Shown here one piece after another: positions 53,799 through 63,137 of a DNA stretch of 64,000 nucleotides. Source of the stretch: Pseudomonas fluorescens (lineage in GTDB: Bacteria > Pseudomonadota > Gammaproteobacteria > Pseudomonadales > Pseudomonadaceae). Every line of letters begins with the position of its first letter. Positions within the stretch are counted from its first letter, which is position 1. Location of the stretch: positions 1 to 64,000 of the forward strand of contig NZ_MSDF01000040.1 of assembly GCF_002022275.1 (NCBI RefSeq), in the 5' to 3' direction. The notes beneath the pieces were generated by a model. The model had not been told where the DNA came from. It was given only the letters and a program-made list of their open reading frames with translations, and searched no databases. The position numbers and the translations under genes were made by a program.

Positions 53799-54074
53799 TC
53801 AGCCAGGTGACGAAACGATTCCACCGTGCAGGGCGTGCAGGTTGGCTTCCAGTTCTTTGGCCAGTGCGCAGGCCTGAATGTGGTTGCTGCGAAAGCCTTT
53901 GATCCTGCCGCTGGTCACTTCCAGAATATGAAAGAAATTGCGTCCGGCAGGTACAACTTGGTAAAGAACGGAATTGGAGTACCCGCTGGTGCTTTCCAGG
54001 CAGTAGTATTGGCGCTCGTCTTGACAGGATGAACGAGTGCGCGAAGACATGGCGGCGTGTTGACGTGGTTGCAT
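53799..54074 (-). CDS. Small hypothetical protein (91 residues)
   Basis: Strong ribosome site (CAGGAGCTGACC then ATG). An N-terminal polar, Arg/Ser-rich part is followed by VLYQVVPAGRNFFHILEVTS, GRIKGFRSNHIQACALAKEL and a short helix. This looks like a small alpha/beta domain of unknown role. It lies upstream of the 53459 gene in the same direction. Confidence 0.6.
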   Translation of the reverse strand: MQPRQHAAMSSRTRSSCQDERQYYCLESTSGYSNSVLYQVVPAGRNFFHILEVTSGRIKGFRSNHIQACALAKELEANLHALHGGIVSSPG

Positions 54075-54447
54075 GGTCAGCTCCTGTCGATCGATCGTGT
54101 TGAGTCACCCCAGCGTTTCGGGTGGTTTTGACCCGTGTTGCTGTTTTAGTATTGTCGTCGGCAGTCCATGCTTGGTTCCATGCCAAGTATTTTGTGATGT
54201 GATGGTTGTCGGAAACTGCGTTTTTAATGGGGTTATTCTCTGAAGCGGGTCGGCTCGTATTCTCGGGCCGCAGAACCTGTGATCTCCTATGATGCCGATA
54301 TCGTGCACGGCTGTACTAGTCTTACGGTGCAGCAATGGGATCTTCTTCAGTTTTTTAAAGCATGTGTTGTGTGATCGTGCCTGCGGGCCGTTTTTTTGTG
54401 CTGCCCGCTCAGGTGGTCAGCACTCTTTTTGATGTGGGGGCGTTTCC
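54075..54447. other. Intergenic region between divergent hypothetical genes (373 bp)
   Basis: More AT-rich than its surroundings. Short open frames here have poor codon use and no ribosome sites and are rejected. It presumably holds both promoters; no operator or repeat was recognised. Confidence 0.5.
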
Positions 54448-54918
54448 TTGGCAGTCAGTAATCTGGATATGCACGCATTGTTCGTGCTGGGTGATTTGCG
54501 CGCAAAGTTGGTCAAGCAGTTTCAATCCCGTTTTGTTTACATCACTGAGCAGACGCCGGAAGGCATCTACATCGCCGAAATCGACACCGAAACGGCGCTG
54601 GTGGTGGACGACAAGCCACGCCTGGAGCTCAAGGTGGGCGACCATTTTCGTGCCGCCGTGTTGCCCAGTCGTGAAGGCGGCAAGTTCGAGTTGAAGTTCC
54701 GCGATATCAAGTTGACGGTGTATGGCCTGGGCGATTACGCCTTTGTTTCTTCAGCCGAAGGCCAGGGCATTGTGTTCAAGGAAGGCCACAGCGTGATGCT
54801 GGTGTTTGCCGCCCATGAACAATTGCAGGAAGGCTTGACCAAAACCCTCAAAGCCGTCACCGGCAAAGCCGCCAAGTGGCGCAAGGGTGAATTGGTGACC
54901 TTCAAGGCCAGCGAGTAA
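54448..54918 (+). CDS. Hypothetical protein, mostly beta
   Basis: 156 residues if TTG 54448 is used; ATG 54469 would give 149. An N-terminal helix (DMHALFVLGDLRAKLVKQFQ) precedes a run of strands: RFVYITEQTPEGIYIAEIDT, ALVVDDKPRLELKVGDHFRA and DIKLTVYGLGDYAFVSSAEG. It ends in a Lys-rich segment. No known domain recognised. Cytoplasmic, as no signal peptide is seen. Confidence 0.65.
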   Translation: MAVSNLDMHALFVLGDLRAKLVKQFQSRFVYITEQTPEGIYIAEIDTETALVVDDKPRLELKVGDHFRAAVLPSREGGKFELKFRDIKLTVYGLGDYAFVSSAEGQGIVFKEGHSVMLVFAAHEQLQEGLTKTLKAVTGKAAKWRKGELVTFKASE

Positions 54919-55050
54919 CTCATAAACACCGCGTGCCTGCGTTCTCTCCCGGAACCTCTACTACAGTTGAGTTGACTTAACTATTCAGAGGCTTCGCGCA
55001 TAAGCAGCAAAGCCCTCCGCTATTGCTGCGAACACGCGAGGTGCAAAAGC

Positions 55051-56067
55051 ATGAAAGGATTGAGATCCCTGTTGGCTGCGTCCCTGACGAGCTTGAGTTT
55101 GTCAGTGGCTTCGTTGCCGGTGTCCGCCGCCCAGGCGCCGGTGCACTTTGCCGACCTGAACTGGGAAAGCGGCAGCCTGATTACCGAAGTGCTGCGTTTT
55201 ATCGTCGAGAAGGGCTACGATTTGCCCACCGACACCTTGCCCGGCACCACCATTACCCTGGAAACCGCGCTGGCGAAAAATGACATCCAGGTGATCGGCG
55301 AAGAATGGGCCGGCCGCAGCCCGGTGTGGATCAAGGCCGAAGCCGAAGGCAAAGTGCTGGGCCTGGGCGATACGGTCAAAGGCGCAACCGAAGGCTGGTG
55401 GGTGCCGGAATACGTGGTCAAGGGCGACCCGTCCAAGGGCCTCAAACCCTTGGCGCCGGACCTCAAGACGGTGCAGGACCTGGCGCGCTACAAGGACGTG
55501 TTCAAAGACCCGGAGTCGCCCGGCAAGGGGCGCTTTCTCAACAGCCCGATCGGCTGGACCTCGGAAGTGGTTAACGCGCAGAAGCTCAAGGCGTATGGCT
55601 TGAACGACAGCTATGTGAATTTTCGCAGTGGCTCGGGCGCGGCGCTGGATGCCGAGATCGCCTCGTCAATCCGCCGTGGCAAGCCGGTGCTGTTCTACTA
55701 TTGGTCGCCGACGCCGCTGATGGGGCGTTACAAGCTGATCCAGCTGGAAGAACCGCCGTTTGATGCGGATGCCTGGAAGACGCTGACCGATGCAGACAAC
55801 CCCAACCCCAGACCGACACGCTCGTTGGCGTCCAAGTTGAGCATTGGTGTGTCGACGCCGTTCCAGCAGGAACATCCGCAGATTGCCGCGTTTTTTACCA
55901 AGGTTCAGTTTCCTATCGAACCGCTGAATAAAGCCTTGGCGGCGATGAGTGAAAACCATACGCCACCACGGGATGTGGCTCAGGCGTTTCTCAAAGAGCA
56001 TCCGGAGGTGTGGAAGGCGTGGTTGACGGAAGATGTGGCGCAGAAGGTTGAGGCGAGCCTGAAATAA
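55051..56067 (+). CDS. Glycine betaine/proline-type ABC binding protein
   Basis: 338 residues, OpuAC fold. Signal peptide of about 27 residues (cleavage after VSAAQ or nearby). The mature part begins PVHFADLNWESGSLITEVLR; EEWAGRSPVW, GWWVPEYVV and PVLFYYWSPTPLMG carry aromatic residues likely to cage a quaternary amine. No permease or ATPase is nearby, so it must pair with a transporter encoded elsewhere. GAGGTG precedes the ATG by about 9 nt. Confidence 0.87.
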   Translation: MKGLRSLLAASLTSLSLSVASLPVSAAQAPVHFADLNWESGSLITEVLRFIVEKGYDLPTDTLPGTTITLETALAKNDIQVIGEEWAGRSPVWIKAEAEGKVLGLGDTVKGATEGWWVPEYVVKGDPSKGLKPLAPDLKTVQDLARYKDVFKDPESPGKGRFLNSPIGWTSEVVNAQKLKAYGLNDSYVNFRSGSGAALDAEIASSIRRGKPVLFYYWSPTPLMGRYKLIQLEEPPFDADAWKTLTDADNPNPRPTRSLASKLSIGVSTPFQQEHPQIAAFFTKVQFPIEPLNKALAAMSENHTPPRDVAQAFLKEHPEVWKAWLTEDVAQKVEASLK

Positions 56068-56099
56068 CCACGGTATTTCTGCCGAATGGAGAACCCAAT

Positions 56100-56188
56100 G
56101 TGGGAGCTGGCTTGCCTGCGATAGCGGTAAGCCAGCCAGCAAATCGCTCGCCTGACACACCGCTATCGCGGGCAAGCCCGGCTCCCAC
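56100..56188. repeat. REP/REPIN-type inverted repeat, mixed arms
   Basis: Left arm GTGGGAGCTGGCTTGCCTGC, right arm GCGGGCAAGCCCGGCTCCCAC. It lies between the convergent binding-protein and receptor genes and could terminate both. Confidence 0.88.
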
Positions 56189-56207
56189 ACTGACCGTGTT
56201 TTACATT

Positions 56208-58334
56208 TTAGAATTTAGTCTGAACAGCCACCTCAAACGTCCTCGGCGACCCCAGGTAATACGCCGGCGACACATGCGCAAACTCGGCATACACCTCATT
56301 CGTCAAATTGCGCACCCGGCCGGTGACCGAGGTGTGCGAATCCACCTTGTACCGCAGGAATGTCCCGAACAGCGTATAGGCCGGCACCGTCTGGGTGTTG
56401 GCGTTGTCCGCATACACCTGCGCCACATACCGTGCATCCACACCCCCTTGCCAGTCCTCGGCAAAGTCATACGTCAGCCACAGGTTGCCCACGCGTTTGG
56501 GCACGTTGGTCGGCGTATTGCCCTTGCGGGAGACCACGGCGCCACTGGCAATTTTCTCGTTGAAGTCGTCGTACTCGGCATCCACCCAGGCGAAGTTGCC
56601 TTCGGCCAGCAACCTTGGGGTGATGCGCAATGAACTGGCTAGTTCGATGCCTTTGGACGTCTGGGCACCCACCGGAATGCTGTTGTTCGGGTCCAGCGGG
56701 TCGGTGACGGCAAAGTCCTTGCGCTCGATCTTGTAGGCGGCGACGGTGGCCGAACCGCGACCGTCCAGGTAGTCGAATTTGCTGCCGACTTCCCACTGTT
56801 TGCCGGTCGACACGTCAAATGCCTGCGTCGTGGTCGACGGCTGCTCGGCGGCGGTGCTGTATTGCACATACACATTGGCTGATGGAATGAACTGGTAGGT
56901 CAGGCCCACGCGCCCCGTGACAGGCTCCCAGCTGCGCTTGAAGTGCCGTGGGTTGGTGGCCGTGACCACGCGGTGGTTGGTCACATCCAGGTCGATGGCG
57001 TCGTAGCGCAAGCCGGTCAGCAAAGACAGTTTATCGGTCAGGCCCAGACGGTTTTCCACAAAGAGTGCCCGGGTGGTGACTGCGTTGGTCTTGTCCTTGA
57101 CGAAGCCCGGCTTGGTTCCGGGAATGTCATAGAAGTGCCCGGGATCATAGTTATCTGGATTCACCGTGCTGTTGCCCGGCACATTCAGCGGGTTGTTGGT
57201 GGTGCTGTTGACCTTGTACTCAAACCCGCCGGACCACGTGGTTGAGAGGCCGAACAGACGGTCGTCATGGCGCAACTCGAACTGGTTGCCGTTCTGCTCG
57301 CCCTGATGGCGCACTTGATAAGCGGTAGAGCGGTTCACCGCGCTGTTGTCGGCGTTGTACTGGTAGGTTTCCAGGTTGCGATAGTCGCGCTGGCTGTCCA
57401 GGTGATACAGCGTGTTTTTCAGCGTAGTGCTGTCGTTGATCCGGTAGTCGATGATCGAGCGCGCCCAGAGCGTGCGCTGTTCGTAACGGCCATCGGCGAC
57501 GTTGTAGTTGTTGAAGCGGTTGTGTCTGTCGATTTTCAATTCGCCGGCCTTGGGGTTGAGCACAGGAGTGCCCCAATAAGGGCTGTCTTCGTGTTCATCC
57601 TGATATTCCAGCGCCAGGGTGTGGGACAGGTTTGGCGTCAGGTCGCTGAGCAGGGAAAACGCCACGCTCCAGGCATCGCGCTGATCGCGGTCGATATAGC
57701 TGTGATTCGTGTTGCGGCTCACATCCAGGCGTGCGTAATGCTGCACCTCGGCACCGGGCTCGGTCAGCGCATGGTTCAGGCCAAAGGCCATGCCTGCCGT
57801 GTCGTAGCTGCCATACGTGAGTTGGCCTTCGGCGGCCTGTTCCTCGCGGGTGGCCAGTTTGGTCACGTAGTTCAGCGAGCCGCCCACCGAACCCGCGCCG
57901 TTGATCAAGGAGGAGGAGCCGCCGACCAGTTCGACCCGGTCATAGATCCACGCGTCCACCGGCCGCGCCAGGCCGGTGGCGACGTTGATGCCGTTGAACA
58001 TTTGCGTGATCTGGCTGCTGGTAAAACCGCGATACGACACGAAACCGCCGAACCCCGGCGGTGCGCTGGCATTCACGCCGGGCAGGGTGTTGGCCGCATC
58101 GCGAAAGGTTTTGGCGCCATGGCGCTCAATGTCGTCTCGCGTGGCGATGGCCACTGACGCCGGGGTTTCCCGCACGCTCAGGCCCAGGCGCGACGCCATG
58201 CCGCTGGATTGGTCCAGGGCCAGCCCGGGCTCAGCCGTTTGCTCGCCATCAATGGTGGTGGGGGCCAGCTCGATCGACCAGGCGCAGTGGGGCAGGCAGC
58301 CGAACAGGCCCGCCAACAAGGGTAAATGTTTCAT
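56208..58334 (-). CDS. TonB-dependent receptor
   Basis: 708 residues. Signal peptide about 1-19 (ends CAWS). The plug contains RETPASVAIATRDDIERHGA, VSYRGFTSSQITQMFNGINV and the VELVGGSSSLINGAGSVGGS block. The barrel ends VQTKF with the terminal Phe. No STN domain. Siderophore-receptor-like, but the upstream DUF2946 gene is a frequent companion of copper-linked receptors, so copper or another metal complex is possible. AGGA precedes the ATG by 8 nt. Confidence 0.88.
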   Translation of the reverse strand: MKHLPLLAGLFGCLPHCAWSIELAPTTIDGEQTAEPGLALDQSSGMASRLGLSVRETPASVAIATRDDIERHGAKTFRDAANTLPGVNASAPPGFGGFVSYRGFTSSQITQMFNGINVATGLARPVDAWIYDRVELVGGSSSLINGAGSVGGSLNYVTKLATREEQAAEGQLTYGSYDTAGMAFGLNHALTEPGAEVQHYARLDVSRNTNHSYIDRDQRDAWSVAFSLLSDLTPNLSHTLALEYQDEHEDSPYWGTPVLNPKAGELKIDRHNRFNNYNVADGRYEQRTLWARSIIDYRINDSTTLKNTLYHLDSQRDYRNLETYQYNADNSAVNRSTAYQVRHQGEQNGNQFELRHDDRLFGLSTTWSGGFEYKVNSTTNNPLNVPGNSTVNPDNYDPGHFYDIPGTKPGFVKDKTNAVTTRALFVENRLGLTDKLSLLTGLRYDAIDLDVTNHRVVTATNPRHFKRSWEPVTGRVGLTYQFIPSANVYVQYSTAAEQPSTTTQAFDVSTGKQWEVGSKFDYLDGRGSATVAAYKIERKDFAVTDPLDPNNSIPVGAQTSKGIELASSLRITPRLLAEGNFAWVDAEYDDFNEKIASGAVVSRKGNTPTNVPKRVGNLWLTYDFAEDWQGGVDARYVAQVYADNANTQTVPAYTLFGTFLRYKVDSHTSVTGRVRNLTNEVYAEFAHVSPAYYLGSPRTFEVAVQTKF

Positions 58335-58428
58335 GGTTGAATCCTGAAAAACTTGGCTCGAAACAACGCACAGCCGTGCGCATTCCCGATTGGGCGCGTT
58401 GACGGGTGCAGATCAGACAGCGAAGGGA

Positions 58429-58818
58429 TCAGGCGAAAACAGGAGGCGCGCGCGGGTTGGCCGTGGGCCAGGTGAAACGGGCAGGGATGTCAGCGGCAAG
58501 CACCACCGCTGGCGGCGGTGCGTGGGGTTGGGGCAGCACCGCCACGTTCAGGCTGGAACTGAGCGCCGGGCCCATGCCGCCGGTGGAACACAGCGGGCAA
58601 CCGAAGGCCTTGGCCAGTGTTGGCAGGTTCTCATCGGTGGTCGTGGTCGAGGCGGGCGCCTGGGTGCGCGGGTCTACGGTACAGAACTGACCGCCGATGC
58701 CGTTGAGCTGCATCCCCAGCATCTGCCCGTGGCCAATGCTGCACGCGAACACATTGAACAGGACGCAGCAGTAGAGCATCCAGGCAATGAGCGAGCGGTC
58801 GGCACGGGCGATTTTCAT
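58429..58818 (-). CDS. DUF2946 family protein
   Basis: 129 residues. Hydrophobic N-terminus (SLIAWMLYCCVLFNVFACSI) resembles a signal peptide or anchor. The DUF2946 Cys motif is FGCPLCSTGG, with an earlier QFCTVD. Related genes often accompany copper or TonB systems. It ends 94 bp before the receptor start, so the two may be one operon. ATG 58836 is an alternative start. Confidence 0.75.
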   Translation of the reverse strand: MKIARADRSLIAWMLYCCVLFNVFACSIGHGQMLGMQLNGIGGQFCTVDPRTQAPASTTTTDENLPTLAKAFGCPLCSTGGMGPALSSSLNVAVLPQPHAPPPAVVLAADIPARFTWPTANPRAPPVFA

Positions 58819-58910
58819 GGGGCGGCACTTTACCATCAGCCGCCGACGAAATGCCTACAAAAAATCTCAGGGCGACTATCCTCATTCGCACATTTCAGGG
58901 AGCGTCAGTC

Positions 58911-59348
58911 ATGAGCTTTGTCATCGCGCGATGGATTGTCGGGGTGTTTACCTGCATCAGCATGGTGCATTTGTACTGGGCGGCCGGCGGCAAGTTGGGC
59001 AGCCTCGCCGCCATCCCCGAGTTGCCCGGCGAATTCGCCCGGGGGCCACGGCCAGCCTTCAAACCCTCGGCGCTGGGTACCTTTCTGGTGGCGATGGGGT
59101 TGGTGGCCATTGCGTTGCTCGTGTGCTTGCGGGCCGGGCTGTATTTCTCGCCGGTGTCCCATGGCGCCCTGCAATGGGGCATCAGCGCGATTGCCCTGGT
59201 GATGTTTGCACGGGCGATCGGGGATTCGGAATTGGTGGGGTTTTTCAAGAAGGTCTACGGGTCGCGGTTTGCGCGTCTGGACACCTGGTTTTACTCGCCA
59301 TTGTGCCTGGTGCTGGGGGCGGGGTTGTTGGTAGTCGCGTGGACTTGA
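58911..59348 (+). CDS. DUF3995 membrane protein
   Basis: 145 residues with four hydrophobic segments (for example VIARWIVGVFTCISMVHLYW and LGTFLVAMGLVAIALLVCLR). The conserved HLYWAAGG near residue 20 and the LDTWFYSPLCLVLG C-terminus fit DUF3995. ATG 58911 follows CAGGGAGC. Function unknown. Confidence 0.8.
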   Translation: MSFVIARWIVGVFTCISMVHLYWAAGGKLGSLAAIPELPGEFARGPRPAFKPSALGTFLVAMGLVAIALLVCLRAGLYFSPVSHGALQWGISAIALVMFARAIGDSELVGFFKKVYGSRFARLDTWFYSPLCLVLGAGLLVVAWT

Positions 59349-59461
59349 GGGTAAAACACACAAAAACCACATAACCAACAAATCCAACTTGACAGGCTCA
59401 CCTGTCGAGGCGTTTATTGACGTCACCACCGGTCCCTTTCGCAGATGGCCCAGGATACTCA

Positions 59462-60892
59462 ATGAACGCCGACCCTTCGATGTCCACCCTGCCAGGCGTG
59501 ACCGACGCTGCCGAGGCCATCCGCCTGGGCGTGCTGTCCCCGGTGCAACTGGTCGAGCACAGCCTGCTTGCGATTGAAACCCACAATCCCACATTGAATG
59601 CTTTCGGTGACGTGTACGCCGAGTCGGCGCTGCAGCAGGCCTGCGTGTTGGCTGAAGAAGCCAGAGCAGGGCAGTGGCGCGGGCCGTTGCATGGCGTACC
59701 GTTCGGCATCAAAGACCTGTTTTCCACGGCTGGCCTGCGCACCACGCGCGGTTCACTGACCGGCCTGGACCATGTGCCTGTTCAGGACGCGCCGATCATT
59801 CGCCGCCTGAAAGAGGCCGGCGCAATTATCCTCGGCAAGACCGCCACCACCGAATTCGGCTGGACCGGCGCCAGCACCTCGCGCGTCTTCGGCAATGGCC
59901 GTAACCCGTGGAACCCGCAGCTGACCAGCGGCGGTTCCAGCTCTGGTTCCGCGATTGCCGTGGCGGCGCGCATGGTGCCCGGCACGCTGGGCTCTGATGG
60001 CGGTGGTTCGGTGCGTATTCCGGCGGCGTTCTGTGGGGCTTTCGCGATGAAGGGTTCGCTGGGGCGTATTCCGACCTGGCCGTGGTCGGCCACCGAAATG
60101 CTCAGCCATGCGGGGCCAATTACCCGCACCGTGCGCGACAGTGCCTTGCTGTTCGACATCCTTTCCGGGCCCGATCCACTGGACCATCAGGCGCTGCCCG
60201 CACTCACCGAATCCTGCCTGGCACGCTGCGATCAGCCACTCGGGCCGCTGCGGGTTGCCTACTGCCCGACACTGTTCAACACCCCGGTAGACCCGATCAT
60301 CAGCGCCACCGTTGAAGCTGCCGTCTATCACCTGGCAGAACGGTTGCCGGTGACGGTCACCACGCTAAGCCTGGACTGGCAAGACCCGCTCTCCACCTTT
60401 GAAACCTTGTGGGTCGGTGGCCGTGGCATCGCGTACGGCAAATCCCTGGCTGATCGCCTCGATGAACTGGACCCGGGCTTTGCCGCGCTGATCAAACGCT
60501 CTGCTGACTACGACCTCGGCGCCTACCTCAAGGCCGTGCAACAGCGTGCGCAGTTCGCCAATCACGTGCATGCACTGTTTGCCGATTACGACGTGCTGCT
60601 GATGCCAACCCTGCCGATCCTGCCCTTCGCCGCCGACCGGGTCGCCCCCGAAGGCTGGCCGGGAGAAGAGGGCGCTGTACCCTGGGCGCGTTGGACGCCG
60701 TTCACTTACCCGTTCAACATCACCGGCAACCCCGCCGCGAGCCTGCCGTGTGGCTTCAGCCCGAGCGGTTTGCCGATTGGCTTGCAGGTCGTCGGCCCAC
60801 GCTTTGCCGACGCCCAGGTGCTGCAATTCTGCGCCGCCGTGGAAGCCATAGCGCCGTGGGATCAGCACCTGCCCCCGATGCTCAAGCCCTGA
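59462..60892 (+). CDS. Amidase (amidase signature family)
   Basis: 476 residues. The Ser-cisSer-Lys triad can be placed: Lys in PFGIKDLF, cis-Ser in TSGGSSSGSAIAVA and nucleophile Ser in GSDGGGSVRIPAAFCG. It hydrolyses an amide to acid plus ammonia or amine; GatA relatives differ by always having gatB/C partners, absent here. ATG 59462 has AGGA 8 nt upstream. It is followed by a DeoR regulator and an N-carbamoyl-type hydrolase, suggesting use of an amide or ureido nitrogen source. Confidence 0.88.
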   Translation: MNADPSMSTLPGVTDAAEAIRLGVLSPVQLVEHSLLAIETHNPTLNAFGDVYAESALQQACVLAEEARAGQWRGPLHGVPFGIKDLFSTAGLRTTRGSLTGLDHVPVQDAPIIRRLKEAGAIILGKTATTEFGWTGASTSRVFGNGRNPWNPQLTSGGSSSGSAIAVAARMVPGTLGSDGGGSVRIPAAFCGAFAMKGSLGRIPTWPWSATEMLSHAGPITRTVRDSALLFDILSGPDPLDHQALPALTESCLARCDQPLGPLRVAYCPTLFNTPVDPIISATVEAAVYHLAERLPVTVTTLSLDWQDPLSTFETLWVGGRGIAYGKSLADRLDELDPGFAALIKRSADYDLGAYLKAVQQRAQFANHVHALFADYDVLLMPTLPILPFAADRVAPEGWPGEEGAVPWARWTPFTYPFNITGNPAASLPCGFSPSGLPIGLQVVGPRFADAQVLQFCAAVEAIAPWDQHLPPMLKP

Positions 60893-60908
60893 CAGATTGC
60901 ACCGCGGA

Positions 60909-60929
60909 GCCGGCTCGATAGAAGCCGGC
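60909..60929 (+). terminator. Hairpin after amidase gene
   Basis: GCCGGCT, 7-nt loop, AGCCGGC, beginning 17 nt after the stop. It lacks a T tract, so it is at best a weak terminator. Confidence 0.4.
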
Positions 60930-61112
60930 CCGGGATAAACGCCTTGTGTTGTTCTCTGCCCTTTCACACCTGATGAGTGAGAGGTACCCGTGACCCGATC
61001 AATGGCCGTCTGCCGCTTTTTACCTGCTGCCGAACCGGTGTGTGCCGCGTTCTGTCGTGGGCGCAAAGCGCGCGATACTGCCCGCCTGAACTTGCCTTGG
61101 AATGCACTCTTT

Positions 61113-61871
61113 ATGCTCAATCAGCCGCGTCTCGATGAAATCATGCTCCTGCTCACTCAACACCAGCGCGTCAAAGCCTCGGACCTGGCGCAGGCGCTGT
61201 TTGTCTCTGAAGAGACCATCCGCCGCGACTTCAAGTACCTGGAAGAAGCCGGCAAGTTACGGCGCATCCACGGCGGCGCAATTCTGCCCAAGCTCAACGA
61301 AGAACAACCGCTGCAAGTGCGCACCCGCATCAAGGCCCAGGCCAAGACCCGTATGGCCGCCTGTGCGGCAAAACTGGTGAGTGAAGGCATGGTGCTGTTT
61401 CTCGACACCGGCACGTCCACCCTGGCGCTGGCGCAGCAACTGATTGGTTTCAGCCAGCTGCGCATCATCACCAACTCGCTGGACATCGCCCAGTTGATCA
61501 CCCAGCACAGCAGCAACCAGGTGCTGGTTGTGCCCGGCGATGTGCGCCGCAATGACAATGCGCTGATCGGCGCCCATACCCTGGAGTTTGTCCGGCAGTT
61601 TCATTACGACATCGCCTTCATGGGCATCGGCGCGGTGGACCTGGAGTTGGGTTTCATGGACTACCAGGAACCCGAGGCGCTGTTGCGCCGGGCCCTGACC
61701 AAACACAGCCTGCGCAGCGTGATCCTGGCCGACGACGCCAAGTTCGGCCATCGCACGTTTATCAACACGCTGCCCTTCAGCGCCATCACTACCCTGGTCA
61801 CCAATCGCCCGCCGTCGGCCGAGTTTACGACCTGCCTGGAGCACGCCCATGTCGACATCCTTTACCCCTGA
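61113..61871 (+). CDS. DeoR/GlpR-family transcriptional regulator
   Basis: 252 residues, typical length. The N-terminal helix-turn-helix is RLDEIMLLLTQHQRVKASDL, LFVSEETIRRDFKYLEEAGK, then LRRIHGGAIL. A DeoRC sugar-phosphate-type domain follows (FLDTGTSTLALAQQL, FMGIGAVDLELGFMD). ATG 61113 matches the family start; the frame opens further upstream without family similarity. It overlaps the hydrolase start by 23 nt, so the two are co-transcribed. Confidence 0.9.
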   Translation: MLNQPRLDEIMLLLTQHQRVKASDLAQALFVSEETIRRDFKYLEEAGKLRRIHGGAILPKLNEEQPLQVRTRIKAQAKTRMAACAAKLVSEGMVLFLDTGTSTLALAQQLIGFSQLRIITNSLDIAQLITQHSSNQVLVVPGDVRRNDNALIGAHTLEFVRQFHYDIAFMGIGAVDLELGFMDYQEPEALLRRALTKHSLRSVILADDAKFGHRTFINTLPFSAITTLVTNRPPSAEFTTCLEHAHVDILYP

Positions 61872-63129
61872 GTGGCTGTCGCCGAGCGCGGCCGATCTTG
61901 ATGCGTTCGAGGCGCTGTTTCGTGACAGCTCCGCCATAGGCGCGACGCCGGCCGGTGGGTTGCACCGCCTGGCCGCGTCGGCCGAAGACGGTGCCGTGCG
62001 CGACCTGTTCAGTGCCTGGCTGAGCGAACGCGGTTTTGAAGTGCGGGTGGACGCCATCGGCAACCTGTTTGGCCTGATCACCTTTACCCCCGGTGCGCCT
62101 TACGTGGTGTGCGGCTCACATCTTGACAGCCAGCCCAGTGCCGGGCGTTTCGACGGCATCTATGGGGTGCTCGCCGGTGCGGTGGCCATCGCCAGCCTGG
62201 CGCGGCAACTGCGCGAACGCGGCGAAACGCCCGCGTGCAACCTGGCGGTGGTGAGCTGGACCAACGAGGAAGGCGCACGCTTTCAGCCCAGCTTGATCGG
62301 CAGCAGCGTGTTTACCGGCGATCTGTCGCTGGAAGAGGCTTGGGAATGCCGTGACGGCGATGGCATCCGCCTCAAGGATGCGCTGAGTGCCATCGGCTAT
62401 CTGGGTGACGCTCTGATCGATCTGGACGTGGCGGGTTATGTGGAAATTCACGTCGAGCAAAGTGATGGCCTTGAAAGCAATCACCTCGACATCGGCGTTG
62501 TTCGTGAAACCTGGGCCGCGCTGAAGCAGCGCATTCGTTTTGACGGTGAACAGAACCACACCGGGCCCACGCCCATGGCGGCGCGTAAAGACGCCTTGCT
62601 CGCGGCGGCCCACGCCATCACCGCCGTCCGTGCAGAAGCGGACGTACAAGGGCCGAGCTTTCATAGCTCGGTGGGGCGCCTGGAGATTTACCCCAACTCC
62701 CCCAATGTGGTGCCATCGCGCGTCACCCTGCATGTGGAGTTCCGCTCGCCTGACACCGCATTACTGGCGATTGCCGGCGAGCGGCTGACCTCGCGCCTCA
62801 AGGCTGTGGCCGCCTCAACGTCGACCTCCTACGAGGTGGAAAGCCGTGCCCTGCGCGCGCCCATCGCCCTGCATCATGGTTTTGCCGAATTGGCCTACAG
62901 CGTTGGGCAGCAATTGGGCCTGGCGGTTGGCAACAGCGTGACCGTGTCCGGCCACGATGCCATCAGCCTGGGCCGCCACTACCCGGCGTGCCTGCTGTTC
63001 ATCCCGAGCAGCAATGGCGTGTCGCATAACGAAGCGGAGCTGACCCATGACAAAGACATGCGCACCGGCTTGCACATGCTGACCGCGCTGCTGCATTGCG
63101 CGTGTACAACCCCGAACGCTTACCGGTGA
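61849..63129 (+). CDS. M20-type amidohydrolase (N-carbamoyl amino acid/allantoate-like)
   Basis: Binuclear zinc hydrolase of 426 residues. Metal ligands: His91 and Asp102 in GSHLDSQPSAGRFDG, Glu in TNEEGARF, His in VEIHVEQSDGL and late His in SSNGVSHNEAE. The dimerisation domain carries NHTGPTPMAARKDAL. This is the pattern of N-carbamoyl-L-amino-acid hydrolases and allantoate amidohydrolases. Substrate class inferred only; the amidase and kinase neighbours do not match a purine-degradation cluster. Confidence 0.87.
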   Translation: MSTSFTPEWLSPSAADLDAFEALFRDSSAIGATPAGGLHRLAASAEDGAVRDLFSAWLSERGFEVRVDAIGNLFGLITFTPGAPYVVCGSHLDSQPSAGRFDGIYGVLAGAVAIASLARQLRERGETPACNLAVVSWTNEEGARFQPSLIGSSVFTGDLSLEEAWECRDGDGIRLKDALSAIGYLGDALIDLDVAGYVEIHVEQSDGLESNHLDIGVVRETWAALKQRIRFDGEQNHTGPTPMAARKDALLAAAHAITAVRAEADVQGPSFHSSVGRLEIYPNSPNVVPSRVTLHVEFRSPDTALLAIAGERLTSRLKAVAASTSTSYEVESRALRAPIALHHGFAELAYSVGQQLGLAVGNSVTVSGHDAISLGRHYPACLLFIPSSNGVSHNEAELTHDKDMRTGLHMLTALLHCACTTPNAYR

Positions 63130-63137
63130 GTGGCGCC

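Noticed and set aside
53690..53824. N-terminal extension of the 53459-53689 gene to ATG 53824
   Set aside because: The extension is Pro/Cys-rich, overlaps the upstream gene by 26 nt and lacks a ribosome site; GTG 53689 is better placed.
9997..56188. Repeated GTGGGAGC elements considered as a CRISPR array
   Set aside because: Copies are dispersed, palindromic and unevenly spaced with no cas genes; they fit REP/REPIN elements.
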